Shown one piece after another: positions 1-9,412 of a DNA stretch of 64,000 nt; positions within the stretch are counted from its first letter, which is position 1, and every line of letters begins with the position of its first letter. Position numbers and translations under genes: made by a program. Location: NCBI RefSeq assembly GCF_900112615.1, contig NZ_FOMK01000001.1:992001-1056000 (forward strand). The letters are read 5' to 3'. Under the pieces are notes generated by a model. The model saw only the letters and a program-made list of their open reading frames with translations. It did no database searches and had not been told where the DNA came from. Source of the stretch: Chitinophaga sp. CF118. GTDB taxonomy: Bacteria; Bacteroidota; Bacteroidia; Chitinophagales; Chitinophagaceae.

Positions 1-1
1 C

Positions 2-1408
2 TCGCAGAAAGAACAACTTCCATCTGAAGCAACAGTGCTGTCCTGGATCACAACTGTACAAAACAGCGAGGTAACCGCCTACAAGGAAGACAAGGGAAAT
101 GGATCTTTAATAGCACAGTTGCCAGTTCCCGGTCGTATTATTAAGAAAACCGACAATCAACAGCTTGGCACTACAACACTGGTATTAAGTAATGGCGTGA
201 CCGTTATACTTAAGCCGACAACATTTAAGAATAATGAAATACAGATGTATGCTTTCAGTCCCGGAGGTACATCACTTTATTCTGATGCCGATTTTGAATC
301 AGCCAGTAATGCAACAGCACTTGTACGTTCCAGTGGATTAGGCACTTACAATGCTACACAATTGAGAAATTACCTTTCAGGTAAAAATGTGCAGATCGCT
401 CCTTATATATCAGAAAGGTATGAAGGGATCAGTGGTGCTAGTGGAAAAGAGGACCTGCCTCAGGCTTTTGAATTGATACATGCTTACTTTACCAGTCCTC
501 GTATGGATCCGGACTTTTTTACTGCCAGCATTGCACAAGCACGCACTAACGTAGTGAACAGACGCAGTAACCCTGCCGCTGTTTTCGCTGATACTGTCAA
601 CACATTACTATACAAGAACAACATCCGTAAAACAACACCTACATTAGAAAGAATAAATAATATAAATGCTGATCGGGCATTAGCGATCTACAAAGAGCGT
701 TTTGCAGATGCTTCCGATTTTGTATTTACTATTGTGGGTAGTTTTACAATAGATGAAATTGAACCTTTGTTGCTTAAATATCTGGCAACCCTACCAGCGA
801 ACGGACGTAAGGAAACAGCACGCAACCTGGGACTTTATCCGCCCGATAAAGGATTTTCAGCAACTATCAGAAAAGGTAAAGAAGACAAAGCAACCGTTGC
901 AATGGCATATGTCGGTAAGTACACTTATACTCAACAGGAAAACCTGCTGATGGATGCTTTGTCAGAATGCCTACATATAAGATTGCTGGAAAGACTAAGA
1001 GAGGAAGAGGGAGGTATTTATACCGTCAATGTAACACCTGCCACTTATAAATATCCTGTAAACCGCTTTTCTCTGAATATTAGTTTTGCCACTTCTCCTC
1101 AGCAAAGAGAAAAACTGATCGCTGCTGTAAAGGATGAATTAAGAAAGATAAGAGAAAATGGTCCCACAAAAGAAAATGTCGAAAAATTCATTGCTGAACA
1201 GCAAAGGACAATGGAACTAAAGCTGAAAGATAATGGTTTCTGGCTTGACAGAATCGTGTATGAAAACAGGGAACAGGAAGATATTACAGGATTACTGCAT
1301 TATAATGATGTACTAAAACAGGTAACACCGGAAAAAATAAGAGAGGTTGCGGCTAAATATTTTAACGAAGACAATTTATTTATTTTCGTACTGATACCAG
1401 AGGATTGA
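2..1408 (+). CDS. M16 family zinc metallopeptidase, C-terminal part (5' end outside window)
   Basis: The reading frame is open to the left edge, so this is the 3' part of a longer gene. The protein resembles the second half of large (about 900 residue) M16/insulinase-type peptidases of Bacteroidota (PqqL/YhjJ-like). After a linker comes an inactive-type M16 repeat with LSNGVTVILKPT and a substrate-pocket segment, followed by a M16_C domain with RLREEEGGIYTVNV and a closing KYFNEDNLFIFVLIPED. The HxxEH zinc motif belongs in the missing N-terminal half, so catalytic status cannot be judged here. These proteins usually sit in the periplasm or outer membrane and degrade peptides. A strong terminator follows 17 bases after the stop. 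Family call fairly sure; exact substrate unknown. Confidence 0.85.
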   Translation, partial: SQKEQLPSEATVLSWITTVQNSEVTAYKEDKGNGSLIAQLPVPGRIIKKTDNQQLGTTTLVLSNGVTVILKPTTFKNNEIQMYAFSPGGTSLYSDADFESASNATALVRSSGLGTYNATQLRNYLSGKNVQIAPYISERYEGISGASGKEDLPQAFELIHAYFTSPRMDPDFFTASIAQARTNVVNRRSNPAAVFADTVNTLLYKNNIRKTTPTLERINNINADRALAIYKERFADASDFVFTIVGSFTIDEIEPLLLKYLATLPANGRKETARNLGLYPPDKGFSATIRKGKEDKATVAMAYVGKYTYTQQENLLMDALSECLHIRLLERLREEEGGIYTVNVTPATYKYPVNRFSLNISFATSPQQREKLIAAVKDELRKIRENGPTKENVEKFIAEQQRTMELKLKDNGFWLDRIVYENREQEDITGLLHYNDVLKQVTPEKIREVAAKYFNEDNLFIFVLIPED

Positions 1409-1424
1409 TAGTTTATGTTCAGGC

Positions 1425-1468
1425 AAAAAGAAAGCTTCAAGTTCAATGACTTGAAGCTTTCTTTTTTT
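1425..1468 (+). terminator. Rho-independent terminator after the M16 peptidase gene
   Basis: Perfect 18-bp inverted repeat (1425-1442 with 1449-1466), 6-base loop, right arm ending in a T run. Placed directly after the stop at 1408. Confidence 0.9.
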
Positions 1469-1607
1469 GTATATTGACATTTCTACATCTAAACACCTGA
1501 TAAAATTTTATTTTCAATGGGTATATGTTCGGGGACAAGATAAAAACAACCCAGTAATCTTATTTGTCGATTTAAGTTGGCCAAATGCTAACAATAATTA
1601 GAATAAA

Positions 1608-2465
1608 ATGGGAAAAATTCCAATAAGGCATATTAATGTAACACAAAAAGAGCCGGATTTTTCCGGAAGCTTTAGCATACGGGATGTTCGGGATTTGCTT
1701 GCTGAGAAAGATATGATTCAGGAGCTTCACAGACATGATTTCTTTTATATTCTGGCTTTGAAAAAAGGAACAGGGAATCATGAAATAGACTTTACGCCAT
1801 ACGAAGTTTGTAACAATTCTGTTTTCTTCATGCGGCCCGGTCAGGTACATCAGCTCATACTGAAAGCAGGAAGTACGGGATACCTGATGCAATTTAAGAC
1901 TGATTTCTATTATCCTAATGACAAAGAATCAAACCAGCTATTACATAAGGTAAGTAATATGAACCTTTATCAGCCTGATGCCGATAGGTTCAAGAAGTTA
2001 CTTTCAATATTAACTTACATTTTTCAGGAGTATACTAACAAACAGGAAAGGTATCAGGAAGTCATTAAAGCAAATTTGGGAATTTTCTTTATCGAACTTG
2101 TTCGGCAGTATAGCAAAACCTCCTTGCAGAATGTTAACACTTACACTCAGGAACGACTTGAGGAATTTTTAGAACTTTTGGATACTCATATTTCTACTCA
2201 TAAGCAAGTGTCTCAATATGCTGAAATGTTGAATCTTTCCTCTTATCAGCTCAATGCAATTACTAAAACAACGTTAGGTAAAACGTCTTCAGAACTTATT
2301 AATGAATACATTATACTGGAGTCCAAAAGACAGCTTCTCGCAACATCAAATCAGGTAACCCAAATAGCATATCATCTGGGCTACGAAGATGTTTCCTACT
2401 TTATCAGATTCTTCAAAAAGCATACAGGCCATTCACCTGAAGCATTTAGACATAATTTCAGATAA
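1608..2465 (+). CDS. AraC family transcriptional regulator
   Basis: 285 residues, the usual size for this family. The N-terminal half is a cupin-type sensor domain (about residues 20-130; histidine-containing ELHRHDFFYI and the FFMRPGQVHQL strand). The C-terminal half is a double helix-turn-helix (about 185-285) with the family ending IAYHLGYEDVSYFIRFFKK and TGHSPEAFR. It lies 77 bases upstream of a same-strand methyltransferase and may control it, although a separate promoter-like TAnnTTTG box sits between them. The ligand cannot be deduced. The ATG at 1608 fits the family N-terminus. Confidence 0.9.
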   Translation: MGKIPIRHINVTQKEPDFSGSFSIRDVRDLLAEKDMIQELHRHDFFYILALKKGTGNHEIDFTPYEVCNNSVFFMRPGQVHQLILKAGSTGYLMQFKTDFYYPNDKESNQLLHKVSNMNLYQPDADRFKKLLSILTYIFQEYTNKQERYQEVIKANLGIFFIELVRQYSKTSLQNVNTYTQERLEEFLELLDTHISTHKQVSQYAEMLNLSSYQLNAITKTTLGKTSSELINEYIILESKRQLLATSNQVTQIAYHLGYEDVSYFIRFFKKHTGHSPEAFRHNFR

Positions 2466-2514
2466 GTCCTATTAAACTACATTTTTGTCCTATCCTACAG
2501 ATTACCAGAGGACC

Positions 2515-2522
2515 TAATTTTG
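2515..2522 (+). promoter_or_regulatory. Bacteroidota-type -7 box (TAATTTTG) before the methyltransferase gene
   Basis: Exact match to TAnnTTTG, 20 bases upstream of the ATG at 2543. A TTTTTG at 2482-2487 is too far upstream for the usual spacing, so the -33 element is unclear. Confidence 0.4.
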
Positions 2523-2542
2523 TGGGTAAATAAAATCATTAT

Positions 2543-3166
2543 ATGAATCAGAAATGGGATGAAAGATATAAAGATCAGGAATTTGCTTATGGCAAGGACC
2601 CTAATATGTTTTTTAAAGAATGGCTTCCAAAATTTAAATCCGGATCTATATTGATGCCAGCCGATGGAGAAGGACGTAATGGGGTATTTGCAGCCCGACT
2701 CGGGTGGAAAGTGACTTCATTTGACCTAAGTGTAGAAGGGCAATCAAAAGCATTACAACTTAGTAAAGATAATGGTGTTGCTCTTGAGTATATCGTTGGA
2801 GATCTGGAACAACTCCAGTTTGAAAGAGAAACATTCGATGCTATTGGACTTGTGTATGCACACTTTTCATCTGAAAAGAAGTCTATGTTCCATAAAAAAT
2901 TAAATGACTATCTCAGACCGGGTGGCATAATTATTTTAGAGGCTTTCAGTAAAAATCACATACACTTTAGCAAACTTGATCCAAAAGTCGGGGGGCCGAA
3001 AGATATTGATATGTTATACTCTAAAGCAGAAATAATAGCCGATTTTGAAGATTATGAAATATTAGTGTTAGAGGAAGAAGAGATTCTTTTAAATGAAGGG
3101 AAATATCATATTGGAAAGGGTTCTGTGATTAGATTTGTAGGAAGAAAAGCTACTAACAAGCTTTAG
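2543..3166 (+). CDS. Class I SAM-dependent methyltransferase (TehB/thiopurine-methyltransferase-like)
   Basis: 207 residues. The start WDERYKDQEFAYGKDPN and the motif I variant MPADGEGRNGVFAA are typical of small TehB-like methyltransferases; motif II acidic residue in SFDLS; motif IV in FDAIGLVYAHF; motif VI RPGGIIILEAF. These soluble enzymes transfer a methyl group from SAM to a small molecule (tellurite, thiols or similar in known members). The substrate here is not readable from sequence. Probably expressed with, or controlled by, the AraC regulator just upstream. Confidence 0.88.
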   Translation: MNQKWDERYKDQEFAYGKDPNMFFKEWLPKFKSGSILMPADGEGRNGVFAARLGWKVTSFDLSVEGQSKALQLSKDNGVALEYIVGDLEQLQFERETFDAIGLVYAHFSSEKKSMFHKKLNDYLRPGGIIILEAFSKNHIHFSKLDPKVGGPKDIDMLYSKAEIIADFEDYEILVLEEEEILLNEGKYHIGKGSVIRFVGRKATNKL

Positions 3167-3179
3167 AGTGAAATACATA

Positions 3180-3217
3180 AGCGAACAAAGGCACGATTAA
3201 TCGCACCTTTGTTCGCT
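3180..3217. terminator. Hairpin between convergent genes (putative bidirectional terminator)
   Basis: 12-bp perfect inverted repeat (3180-3191 with 3206-3217) enclosing a second small palindrome (CGATTAATCG). It lies between the methyltransferase stop (3166) and the end of the opposing lyase gene (3249). There is no long T run, so the terminator role is inferred from position. Confidence 0.55.
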
Positions 3218-3248
3218 ACACAAAACAGGGCTCAAAGGAATCTGTCGA

Positions 3249-5363
3249 TTATAATTTTTGTATTTTTCTCACACTCTCTTTCCCGTTATAATTCAGTGAC
3301 ACTATATATGTACCTGTTGGTTTACTGCTGGCATCAAACGGAATATTATATGCACCTGCTTCCAGGTGTGCACTTACCAATACTTTCACCCGTTTACCAT
3401 GTATGTCATACACTGTAAGACTTACAATACCGGATTTTTTCAGGTTGAAGCTAATCGTTGTATGGTCATTAACTGGATTGGGATAACTATTTAAGGAAAA
3501 AGAATCATCCACACCATGAGTAGCATTCATCCTGGCAGACGCCAGCAAGTTGCTGCCTGTTTGTACTTTCACTTCTGAATAGCTATTCCATGCATTTACA
3601 CTATTGCCATGACCAACTATCCGCACATATTTACCGGTTTTTGGGGTAAAGGAAAATGTTTGCAGGCTAAGAGAAGTACCGCTGCTAACCAGTCCTGCTG
3701 CTGCTGTAGTCCAATTGATGGCATCATTACCTACCAGTACATCAAAAGTGGATGTCCGTACATTGCCACTGTAGAAGGCAATCTGTACACCAGATACCGC
3801 TAGTGTTTCATCGAGGCAAAATTGTATCCATTGTCCATCACCACTGGCAGACCAGCGGGTATTCAAATCTCCGTCCAGTACATTCGTAGCCACATTACCA
3901 TCATCGGCACTGGCAATTACGGGCTGACAGTCAGTTGTCAGATCACTGGCCAAAGGGCCTACCATTGCAGGTGTGAGGATACGGGCAGTAACAGCGGTGG
4001 AAGAAACTTCATCGGCTCCCGCATCTTTCGGGGAAGTTCGTGTCTGTCCGTCCATATCAGTTGTAACTGCTGAATAAGAGCCTGTAGCAGCATTAATAGC
4101 AGGACTTCCTGCCTGGAGGTGAAAAGTACCGGTAGCGTCTCTTGCCAGCAATGGATTAGCGGTTGTATATCCACTGGTTGGCATATCACCATCGCCATTG
4201 GTATTATAGATTATATTGCCCGACCATACGGCACCGGTGTAAGGTCCTGCAATTGAAGCTGCTGAGCCGCCACCCTGAATGATGTTATTAACAACGGTTT
4301 GGGCAGTAGCACCAAGTCCATTTGTACGGCCAGATTGTACGATGTTCCCCGTATTATTCACAAGGGTATTAAAAGCAATCAGTGTACGGTCCGGACGATC
4401 ATGTGATGTAAGCGCAGCTCCATCTGCCACTTCTCCATCACCATTACCAATATTAATAGCAGGATTACAATTTTCAAAATGATTACTGAAAATGTTGTGA
4501 TCATCTCCAAAAATGCGGATTCCCGGCGTGTTAATAAAATAGTTTCCATACACGGTGCAATGATTACCATGCCTCAAAGTAAACTGGGCAGGGCAATTGC
4601 GGATAGTATTATAACGGACAGTAACAGCAGATGATTTGATAGATATCATTTCATTTTCGCCGGCACAATCTTCAAAAAGATTATACTCTATAATACTGTT
4701 GGAAGATGAGAGACTTAAACCACTAAGCCCGAACTGTACTGTTTCAGCCCCATTACCTGTTTGTGGCTGTTGATCAAGAAAGTAGTTATGGTGAATGTGA
4801 AGGCGTTGTGCAATCTGGCTACCACTACCACGTACAGCAATAAAACGTCCCAGAGCATTTTTATGCTGAAAGGTATTATGATCTACTTCCTGGTCATTTC
4901 CATTTATCAACAGATTCTCTCCTTCATTAGGTGTCTGGAACACGTTGCGGGTCCACCGGCAAAAGCTGGTACCACTGGCCATGGTAGCCTGAGAGGCATT
5001 ATGGGTGAACTTGAATCCCCTGATAACAATATACTTTGCAGGACTCACAATACTAAAACCAGCAGTCCCTTTTACCTCCGCTCCACCTATTGTTTGTGCA
5101 GCAATAGTAATAGGCAGTGCAGCAGTTCCCTGCTTGTTGATAGTAATGTCTGTCGATGCAGTATAAACACCATTGGCAAGAATGATAATATCCCCTGGTG
5201 CAGCATTGTTGATTGCCGTTTGCAGAGCCGATAAAGAAGAAACATTAATCGTGGCAGCTGAAAGTTTTAGTGCTGCCGTTACGCATAACATAAAAAAGAA
5301 AATCTGTTTTACCATGCGGCGTGTTTGCAGCATGAATAATAATGAGTAATTTTTCCGATTCAT
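3249..5363 (-). CDS. Secreted polysaccharide lyase family 6 (chondroitinase-B/alginate-lyase-like) with discoidin and type IX sorting domains
   Basis: 704 residues. A signal peptide (first about 36 residues; Mets at 1, 11 and 17, the last at 5315, are possible starts) is followed by a PL6 right-handed beta-helix (about 38-455). Two signatures match the chondroitinase B active site: NEMISIKS with Lys243, and TLRHGNH with Arg264; acidic residues Glu236 and Glu238 correspond to the calcium site. A discoidin (F5/8 type C) carbohydrate-binding domain spans about 490-610, and a Por/type IX secretion sorting domain about 633-704 (SYPNPVNDHTTISFNL ... GTYIVSLNYNGKESVRKIQKL-like end). The enzyme should be exported and cleave uronic-acid polysaccharide (alginate or dermatan/chondroitin sulfate) by beta-elimination; which one is unclear. 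Divergent from a GH114-like lipoprotein. Confidence 0.93.
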   Translation of the reverse strand: MNRKNYSLLFMLQTRRMVKQIFFFMLCVTAALKLSAATINVSSLSALQTAINNAAPGDIIILANGVYTASTDITINKQGTAALPITIAAQTIGGAEVKGTAGFSIVSPAKYIVIRGFKFTHNASQATMASGTSFCRWTRNVFQTPNEGENLLINGNDQEVDHNTFQHKNALGRFIAVRGSGSQIAQRLHIHHNYFLDQQPQTGNGAETVQFGLSGLSLSSSNSIIEYNLFEDCAGENEMISIKSSAVTVRYNTIRNCPAQFTLRHGNHCTVYGNYFINTPGIRIFGDDHNIFSNHFENCNPAINIGNGDGEVADGAALTSHDRPDRTLIAFNTLVNNTGNIVQSGRTNGLGATAQTVVNNIIQGGGSAASIAGPYTGAVWSGNIIYNTNGDGDMPTSGYTTANPLLARDATGTFHLQAGSPAINAATGSYSAVTTDMDGQTRTSPKDAGADEVSSTAVTARILTPAMVGPLASDLTTDCQPVIASADDGNVATNVLDGDLNTRWSASGDGQWIQFCLDETLAVSGVQIAFYSGNVRTSTFDVLVGNDAINWTTAAAGLVSSGTSLSLQTFSFTPKTGKYVRIVGHGNSVNAWNSYSEVKVQTGSNLLASARMNATHGVDDSFSLNSYPNPVNDHTTISFNLKKSGIVSLTVYDIHGKRVKVLVSAHLEAGAYNIPFDASSKPTGTYIVSLNYNGKESVRKIQKL

Positions 5364-6005
5364 TTTGATCGATTTAGAGGTTCATTTTGAGTGAGGGTGA
5401 CATTCATTTGTCATGGGGATTTCGTAACATCACGGGGAATAATGTAGAAAATACCTGGGAATCCTTTAAAATTGCGCAATACATTAATAATCAACAGTCT
5501 TACTCGTGGAATTTACGTTGACCCTTATCTAAAGTAAGTATTTTATCTCAAATTGCAAACGATTGCATAAACTTTATTAAGAACTGTTTAATGATAACAT
5601 TATGCTTGGATTCCGTAAAATCTGAGAAAGGTTCCTGTTTGTTATCTGCGATAATCAACTTATTCCATATGAATAATGAAAAAGCAAAAAGGCAATCATC
5701 GTTTCCGGCAACTGGAATAATTACTATTTCATTATCTGAATATCGTCTGCATCTATACGCATTATTCCATCATGGAAACCTGCATTTGCCAGATGTGTTA
5801 CCATCATTATTTTCATCACAACTTAATTCATATGAAGTATACAAGTCAATGTTCTATTGCTTATTGTTTGAACGTACCCACAATTTTAAATGCCCTACCC
5901 ATCTTCTTTAATCTCCCAAATTAGTAACTTGCGCCCGAAAAATATGATGCTTCCTGTTTCATAAATGGGATGTTTCATTCTTTTAATTATACCATATAAA
6001 ATTCT
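5364..6005. other. Intergenic region between divergent lyase and GH114-like genes
   Basis: 642 bases, AT-rich, no convincing gene. A possible 106-codon reading frame at 5591-5911 has no protein-like composition. The clearest element is a LacI-type palindrome at 5554-5567; promoters for both flanking genes must lie here. Confidence 0.6.
5554..5567. promoter_or_regulatory. LacI-family-type operator (TGCAAACGATTGCA)
   Basis: Matches the LacI/CcpA-type consensus TGNAANCGNTTNCA at every fixed position and is nearly palindromic with the central CG. It lies 190 bases upstream of the lyase start and 440 upstream of the GH114-like gene. No LacI gene is in the window, so the regulator would act in trans. 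Confidence 0.5.
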
Positions 6006-7022
6006 ATGAAAACCAGAAAAAAACTACTGTTTGCATTACCCATGCTACTGAGCATTTTGTCCTGCTCCAAAACCGAAAAAGTTAGTCTATCACAATCAGA
6101 GAAGCTGGCTCAGGCCCGGGTTCAGGCTGCTATAGACTATCGGGCAGAGATGCGGAACTTTGTGATCGGTATCAGCCAGTATGCAAAAGCACAGAATCCA
6201 CAGTTTGCCATTATTCCACAGAACGGAATAGAACTGATCACCACCAACGGGGAAGCCGACGGTACCCTGGCACAGACTTACATAAACGCCATTGACGGCG
6301 TAGGACAAGAAGACTTGTTCTATGGCTATGATAGCGATAATGTGCCTACACCTTCCGACGACAACCTGTATCTGAGAGAATTCCTCAATAGGATCAAGAC
6401 CACCAAAAAAGTGCTGGTAACAGATTATTGTTCAAGTAAGACGAACATGGATAAGTCTTACAGCTCCAATAACACCAACGGATATGTTTCTTTTGCCGCG
6501 GATCACCGTGAGCTTAATAACATTCCTTCTTACCCGGCCACACCCTATGGCGTGAACAGCAATAATATCACCAGCCTGTCCCTCGCAAAGAATTTCCTGT
6601 ATCTGATCAACCCGGAGAACTATTCTACCAAGACGCAGTTCATCAACGCTGTAAAGGCTACAAACTATGATGTGATCCTGATGGACCTGTTCCTGGGAAG
6701 CACCGAATTTACCGCAGCGGAGATTGATCAGCTTAAAACAAAAGCCAATGGCGGTAAACGTCTGGTTATTTGTTATATGTCTATTGGAGAAGCAGAAGAT
6801 TACCGTTACTATTGGAAGAGCACCTGGAAAGTAGGCAGCCCATCGTTCATCGTAGCAGAAAATCCTGATTGGCCAGGCAACTATAAAGTGCAGTACTGGA
6901 ACGCCGACTGGAAAAATATCATTTCCGGTAATGATACTTCCTACGCGAAAAAGCTGCTGAACAGTCATTTCGACGGTGTCTATCTTGATATTATAGATGG
7001 CTTCGAATACTTCGAGAACTAG
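6006..7022 (+). CDS. Lipoprotein of the GH114 / TM1410 (endo-alpha-1,4-polygalactosaminidase-like) family, apparently circularly permuted
   Basis: 338 residues with a lipoprotein signal (LLSILSC, Cys20), so membrane-anchored. The second half carries the family core: YDVILMDLFLG, RLVICYMSIGEAEDYRYYW, ENPDWPGNYKVQYWNADW and FDGVYLDIIDGFEYF. In the usual family order this core comes first and is followed by a helix and a strand with PQNG and EDLFYG. Here that normally C-terminal part (YRAEMRNFVIGISQYAK, FAIIPQNGIEL, QEDLFYG, KKVLVTDY) comes first and the protein stops right after FEYFEN. The barrel thus looks cut at a new point with old ends joined. Acidic residues of the core are kept, so activity on galactosamine-type polymer is possible. 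A terminator follows. Confidence 0.75.
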   Translation: MKTRKKLLFALPMLLSILSCSKTEKVSLSQSEKLAQARVQAAIDYRAEMRNFVIGISQYAKAQNPQFAIIPQNGIELITTNGEADGTLAQTYINAIDGVGQEDLFYGYDSDNVPTPSDDNLYLREFLNRIKTTKKVLVTDYCSSKTNMDKSYSSNNTNGYVSFAADHRELNNIPSYPATPYGVNSNNITSLSLAKNFLYLINPENYSTKTQFINAVKATNYDVILMDLFLGSTEFTAAEIDQLKTKANGGKRLVICYMSIGEAEDYRYYWKSTWKVGSPSFIVAENPDWPGNYKVQYWNADWKNIISGNDTSYAKKLLNSHFDGVYLDIIDGFEYFEN

Positions 7023-7047
7023 ATCACTTATCTATTTACCAGCATAA

Positions 7048-7090
7048 TAAAAAAGATGCAGTACGTTTAACGCTACTGCATCTTTTTTTA
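7048..7090 (+). terminator. Rho-independent terminator after the GH114-like gene
   Basis: Perfect inverted repeat of 16 bp (7048-7063 with 7074-7089), 10-base loop, right arm ending in TTTTTTT. Confidence 0.9.
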
Positions 7091-7168
7091 TTATTATCCA
7101 TCTCTCAAGGTCATTGCCCTATGAAGAGGTAATCCACCTGCTGGCGGATTCGTGAATAAGCGAACGGA

Positions 7169-9412
7169 TTAAGCAAAAAGGTATTGACTTGTAAGTGAAC
7201 TCTTCACATTCGAAAGCTGCTCGGGAGTACCTTCAAATATTACTTGTCCGCCTTTGTTGCCACCTTCGGGTCCCATATCTATGATCCAGTCGGCATTTTT
7301 TATTACGTCGAGGTTATGCTCAATGATGATTACAGTATTCCCTGTATCTACCAGACGGTTCATGATGCCTAGTAAATGGCCAATATCTGACATGTGCAAA
7401 CCTGTTGTAGGCTCATCCATCACATAAATACTTCCTTTTTTATGTAGCTCACTTGCCAACTTAATACGCTGACATTCGCCCCCGGATAAAGTACTTAATG
7501 GCTGTCCGAGTGTTAAGTAATCCAGCCCAACATCACTCATCGCCTGAAGCTTACGATTTATCTCTTTATATTGGAAAAAATCCATTGCTTGTAATACTGT
7601 CAGCTCTAACACATCAGAAACTGATTTTCCATCCAGTTTGTAGGCCAATACTTCTTCTTTAAAACGCTTCCCTTCGCATATTTCGCAAGGTGTTTTTATT
7701 CCATCGAGGAAAGCCAGATCGGTATAAACCACACCTAAGCCCTGGCAATTTTCGCAGGCACCTTTTGAGTTAAAGCTAAACAATGAAGCGCTTACCTTAT
7801 TAACTGTTGCAAATGCTTTACGAACATCATCCATAATGCCGGTATAGGTAGCAGGATTAGACCGGGTAGATGTGCCTACTGCCGATTGATCTATTACAAT
7901 AGCCTCAGGATGTTGCTTTAGAAATACATGATTAATAAGTGAGCTTTTGCCGGAACCTGCTACGCCGGTTACAACAGTAAGTACGCCTTTGGGAATATTC
8001 ACACTCACATTTTGCAGATTATTAACCTTAGCATTTGCTATTGATAAATGTCCCGCTGGTTTTCTGAAACTGTCTTTAATTGGTAATGACTGTTTAATAA
8101 ATCTCCCCGTAAGCGTATCTGCCTGCAGCAGTTCTTTATAACTACCTTGAAACACGATCTCCCCTCCTTTCGTTCCGGCATGCGGACCAACATCTATGAT
8201 ATAATCAGCTACTTTGATTACATCCGGATCATGTTCTACAACAATCACAGTATTACCCTTATCACGAAGTTTCTGAAGCAGTTCATTTAAACGATGAACA
8301 TCACGCGGGTGTAATCCTACACTTGGTTCATCGAAAATATACATCACATCAATTAAGCTGCTGCTGAGGTGTTTAACCATTTTAATACGCTGAGACTCGC
8401 CTCCGGATAGTGTACTGGTTTCCCGGTCGAGACTTAAATATTCCAAACCAATGTCCAGCAGGTGCTGCAAACGCTCGGTTAAAGTTGTAACCATGGTTGC
8501 TGCTACCGGATCCTTAATTTCTTTAATTATTTCTATCAGTTCGGAAACCTCCATTGCCGAAAGTTCTGCAATATTCTTTCCGTTAATCTTTGAACTTAAA
8601 GCCGCCTGGCTAAGTCGGGAACCTTTACAAAGCAAACAAGGACCAAATGCAATATAAGGGGCAACCATCTTCTGTGTGCGCTCTGATAATGTTTTAATAT
8701 CCCTCTTAATGTATGATTGGGTAAATTTTTCAATAATGCCCTGATAGGTAGCATTCATGGTACCACCGCCAATCTGCAATTTAAACTTGCGGGGTTTACT
8801 ATACAGCAGGAGATCCAATTCTTCGGGTGAGTAATCGCAAATCTTCTTATCATTATCAAAGAACCCTGAACTTGCGTAACTGTCACGCTCCCAGGCAGCA
8901 AATACCGGAACCTGTACGGCCCCTTCATTCAGCGATTTGGACATATCCACAAACGAATCGGAAACCACTCCCATTTTTCGGCCTATACCATTGCATTCGG
9001 GGCACATACCCTGAGGATCATTAAACGAAAAGACATTTGATGAGCCGACATGAGGTTGACCAATACGTGAATATAATAGTCGTAATACAGGGGAGATATC
9101 GGTGATTGTACCCATAGTGGAGTGTGAACCACCACCCAGTCGCTTTTGATCTACTACAATGGCCATACTGAGATTCTCGATAGCATCGGCCTGTGGTTGC
9201 GGATAGCGGGGCAAAAAGTTCCTGATGAACATGCTGAAGTTTTCGTTCAGTTGACGCTGGGCTTCTGTCGCAATTGTATCAAATACAATGGACGATTTAC
9301 CGGAGCCGGACACTCCTGTGAATATAGTTATTTTACGCTTCGGTATACTCAATGTCACATCCTTAAGGTTGTTTTCTCTGGCTCCCCGTATTTCGATATA
9401 TTCCTGATGCAT
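7169..9412 (-). CDS. UvrA-like ABC ATPase, short class (excinuclease subunit paralogue)
   Basis: About 747 residues, shorter than housekeeping UvrA (about 940). Two ABC modules are present: Walker A GVSGSGKSS near the N-terminus and GVAGSGKSS in the second half, with signatures LSGGESQRIKM and LSGGECQRIKL and Walker B segments (YIFDEPSVGLHPRD; YVMDEPTTGLH). Zinc-finger cysteine pairs CPEC, CLLC, CENC and CEIC are seen. The reduced size fits the UvrA2/DrrC-like class that lacks part of the UvrB-interacting region; members protect against DNA-binding drugs or assist repair. Start taken at the ATG at 9412, where the family N-terminus MHQEYIEIRGARENNLKDV begins; an in-frame ATG at 9463 would add 17 unrelated residues. 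The symbol uvrA is not given because it is probably a paralogue. Confidence 0.9.
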   Translation of the reverse strand: MHQEYIEIRGARENNLKDVTLSIPKRKITIFTGVSGSGKSSIVFDTIATEAQRQLNENFSMFIRNFLPRYPQPQADAIENLSMAIVVDQKRLGGGSHSTMGTITDISPVLRLLYSRIGQPHVGSSNVFSFNDPQGMCPECNGIGRKMGVVSDSFVDMSKSLNEGAVQVPVFAAWERDSYASSGFFDNDKKICDYSPEELDLLLYSKPRKFKLQIGGGTMNATYQGIIEKFTQSYIKRDIKTLSERTQKMVAPYIAFGPCLLCKGSRLSQAALSSKINGKNIAELSAMEVSELIEIIKEIKDPVAATMVTTLTERLQHLLDIGLEYLSLDRETSTLSGGESQRIKMVKHLSSSLIDVMYIFDEPSVGLHPRDVHRLNELLQKLRDKGNTVIVVEHDPDVIKVADYIIDVGPHAGTKGGEIVFQGSYKELLQADTLTGRFIKQSLPIKDSFRKPAGHLSIANAKVNNLQNVSVNIPKGVLTVVTGVAGSGKSSLINHVFLKQHPEAIVIDQSAVGTSTRSNPATYTGIMDDVRKAFATVNKVSASLFSFNSKGACENCQGLGVVYTDLAFLDGIKTPCEICEGKRFKEEVLAYKLDGKSVSDVLELTVLQAMDFFQYKEINRKLQAMSDVGLDYLTLGQPLSTLSGGECQRIKLASELHKKGSIYVMDEPTTGLHMSDIGHLLGIMNRLVDTGNTVIIIEHNLDVIKNADWIIDMGPEGGNKGGQVIFEGTPEQLSNVKSSLTSQYLFA

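Noticed and set aside
4761..5234. 157-codon frame opposite the PL6 gene
   Set aside because: Shadow of the lyase; the lyase frame has complete domains and catalytic residues.
5591..5911. 106-codon open frame in the lyase-GH114 intergenic region
   Set aside because: Composition is not protein-like, there is no leader, and it runs through the operator region.
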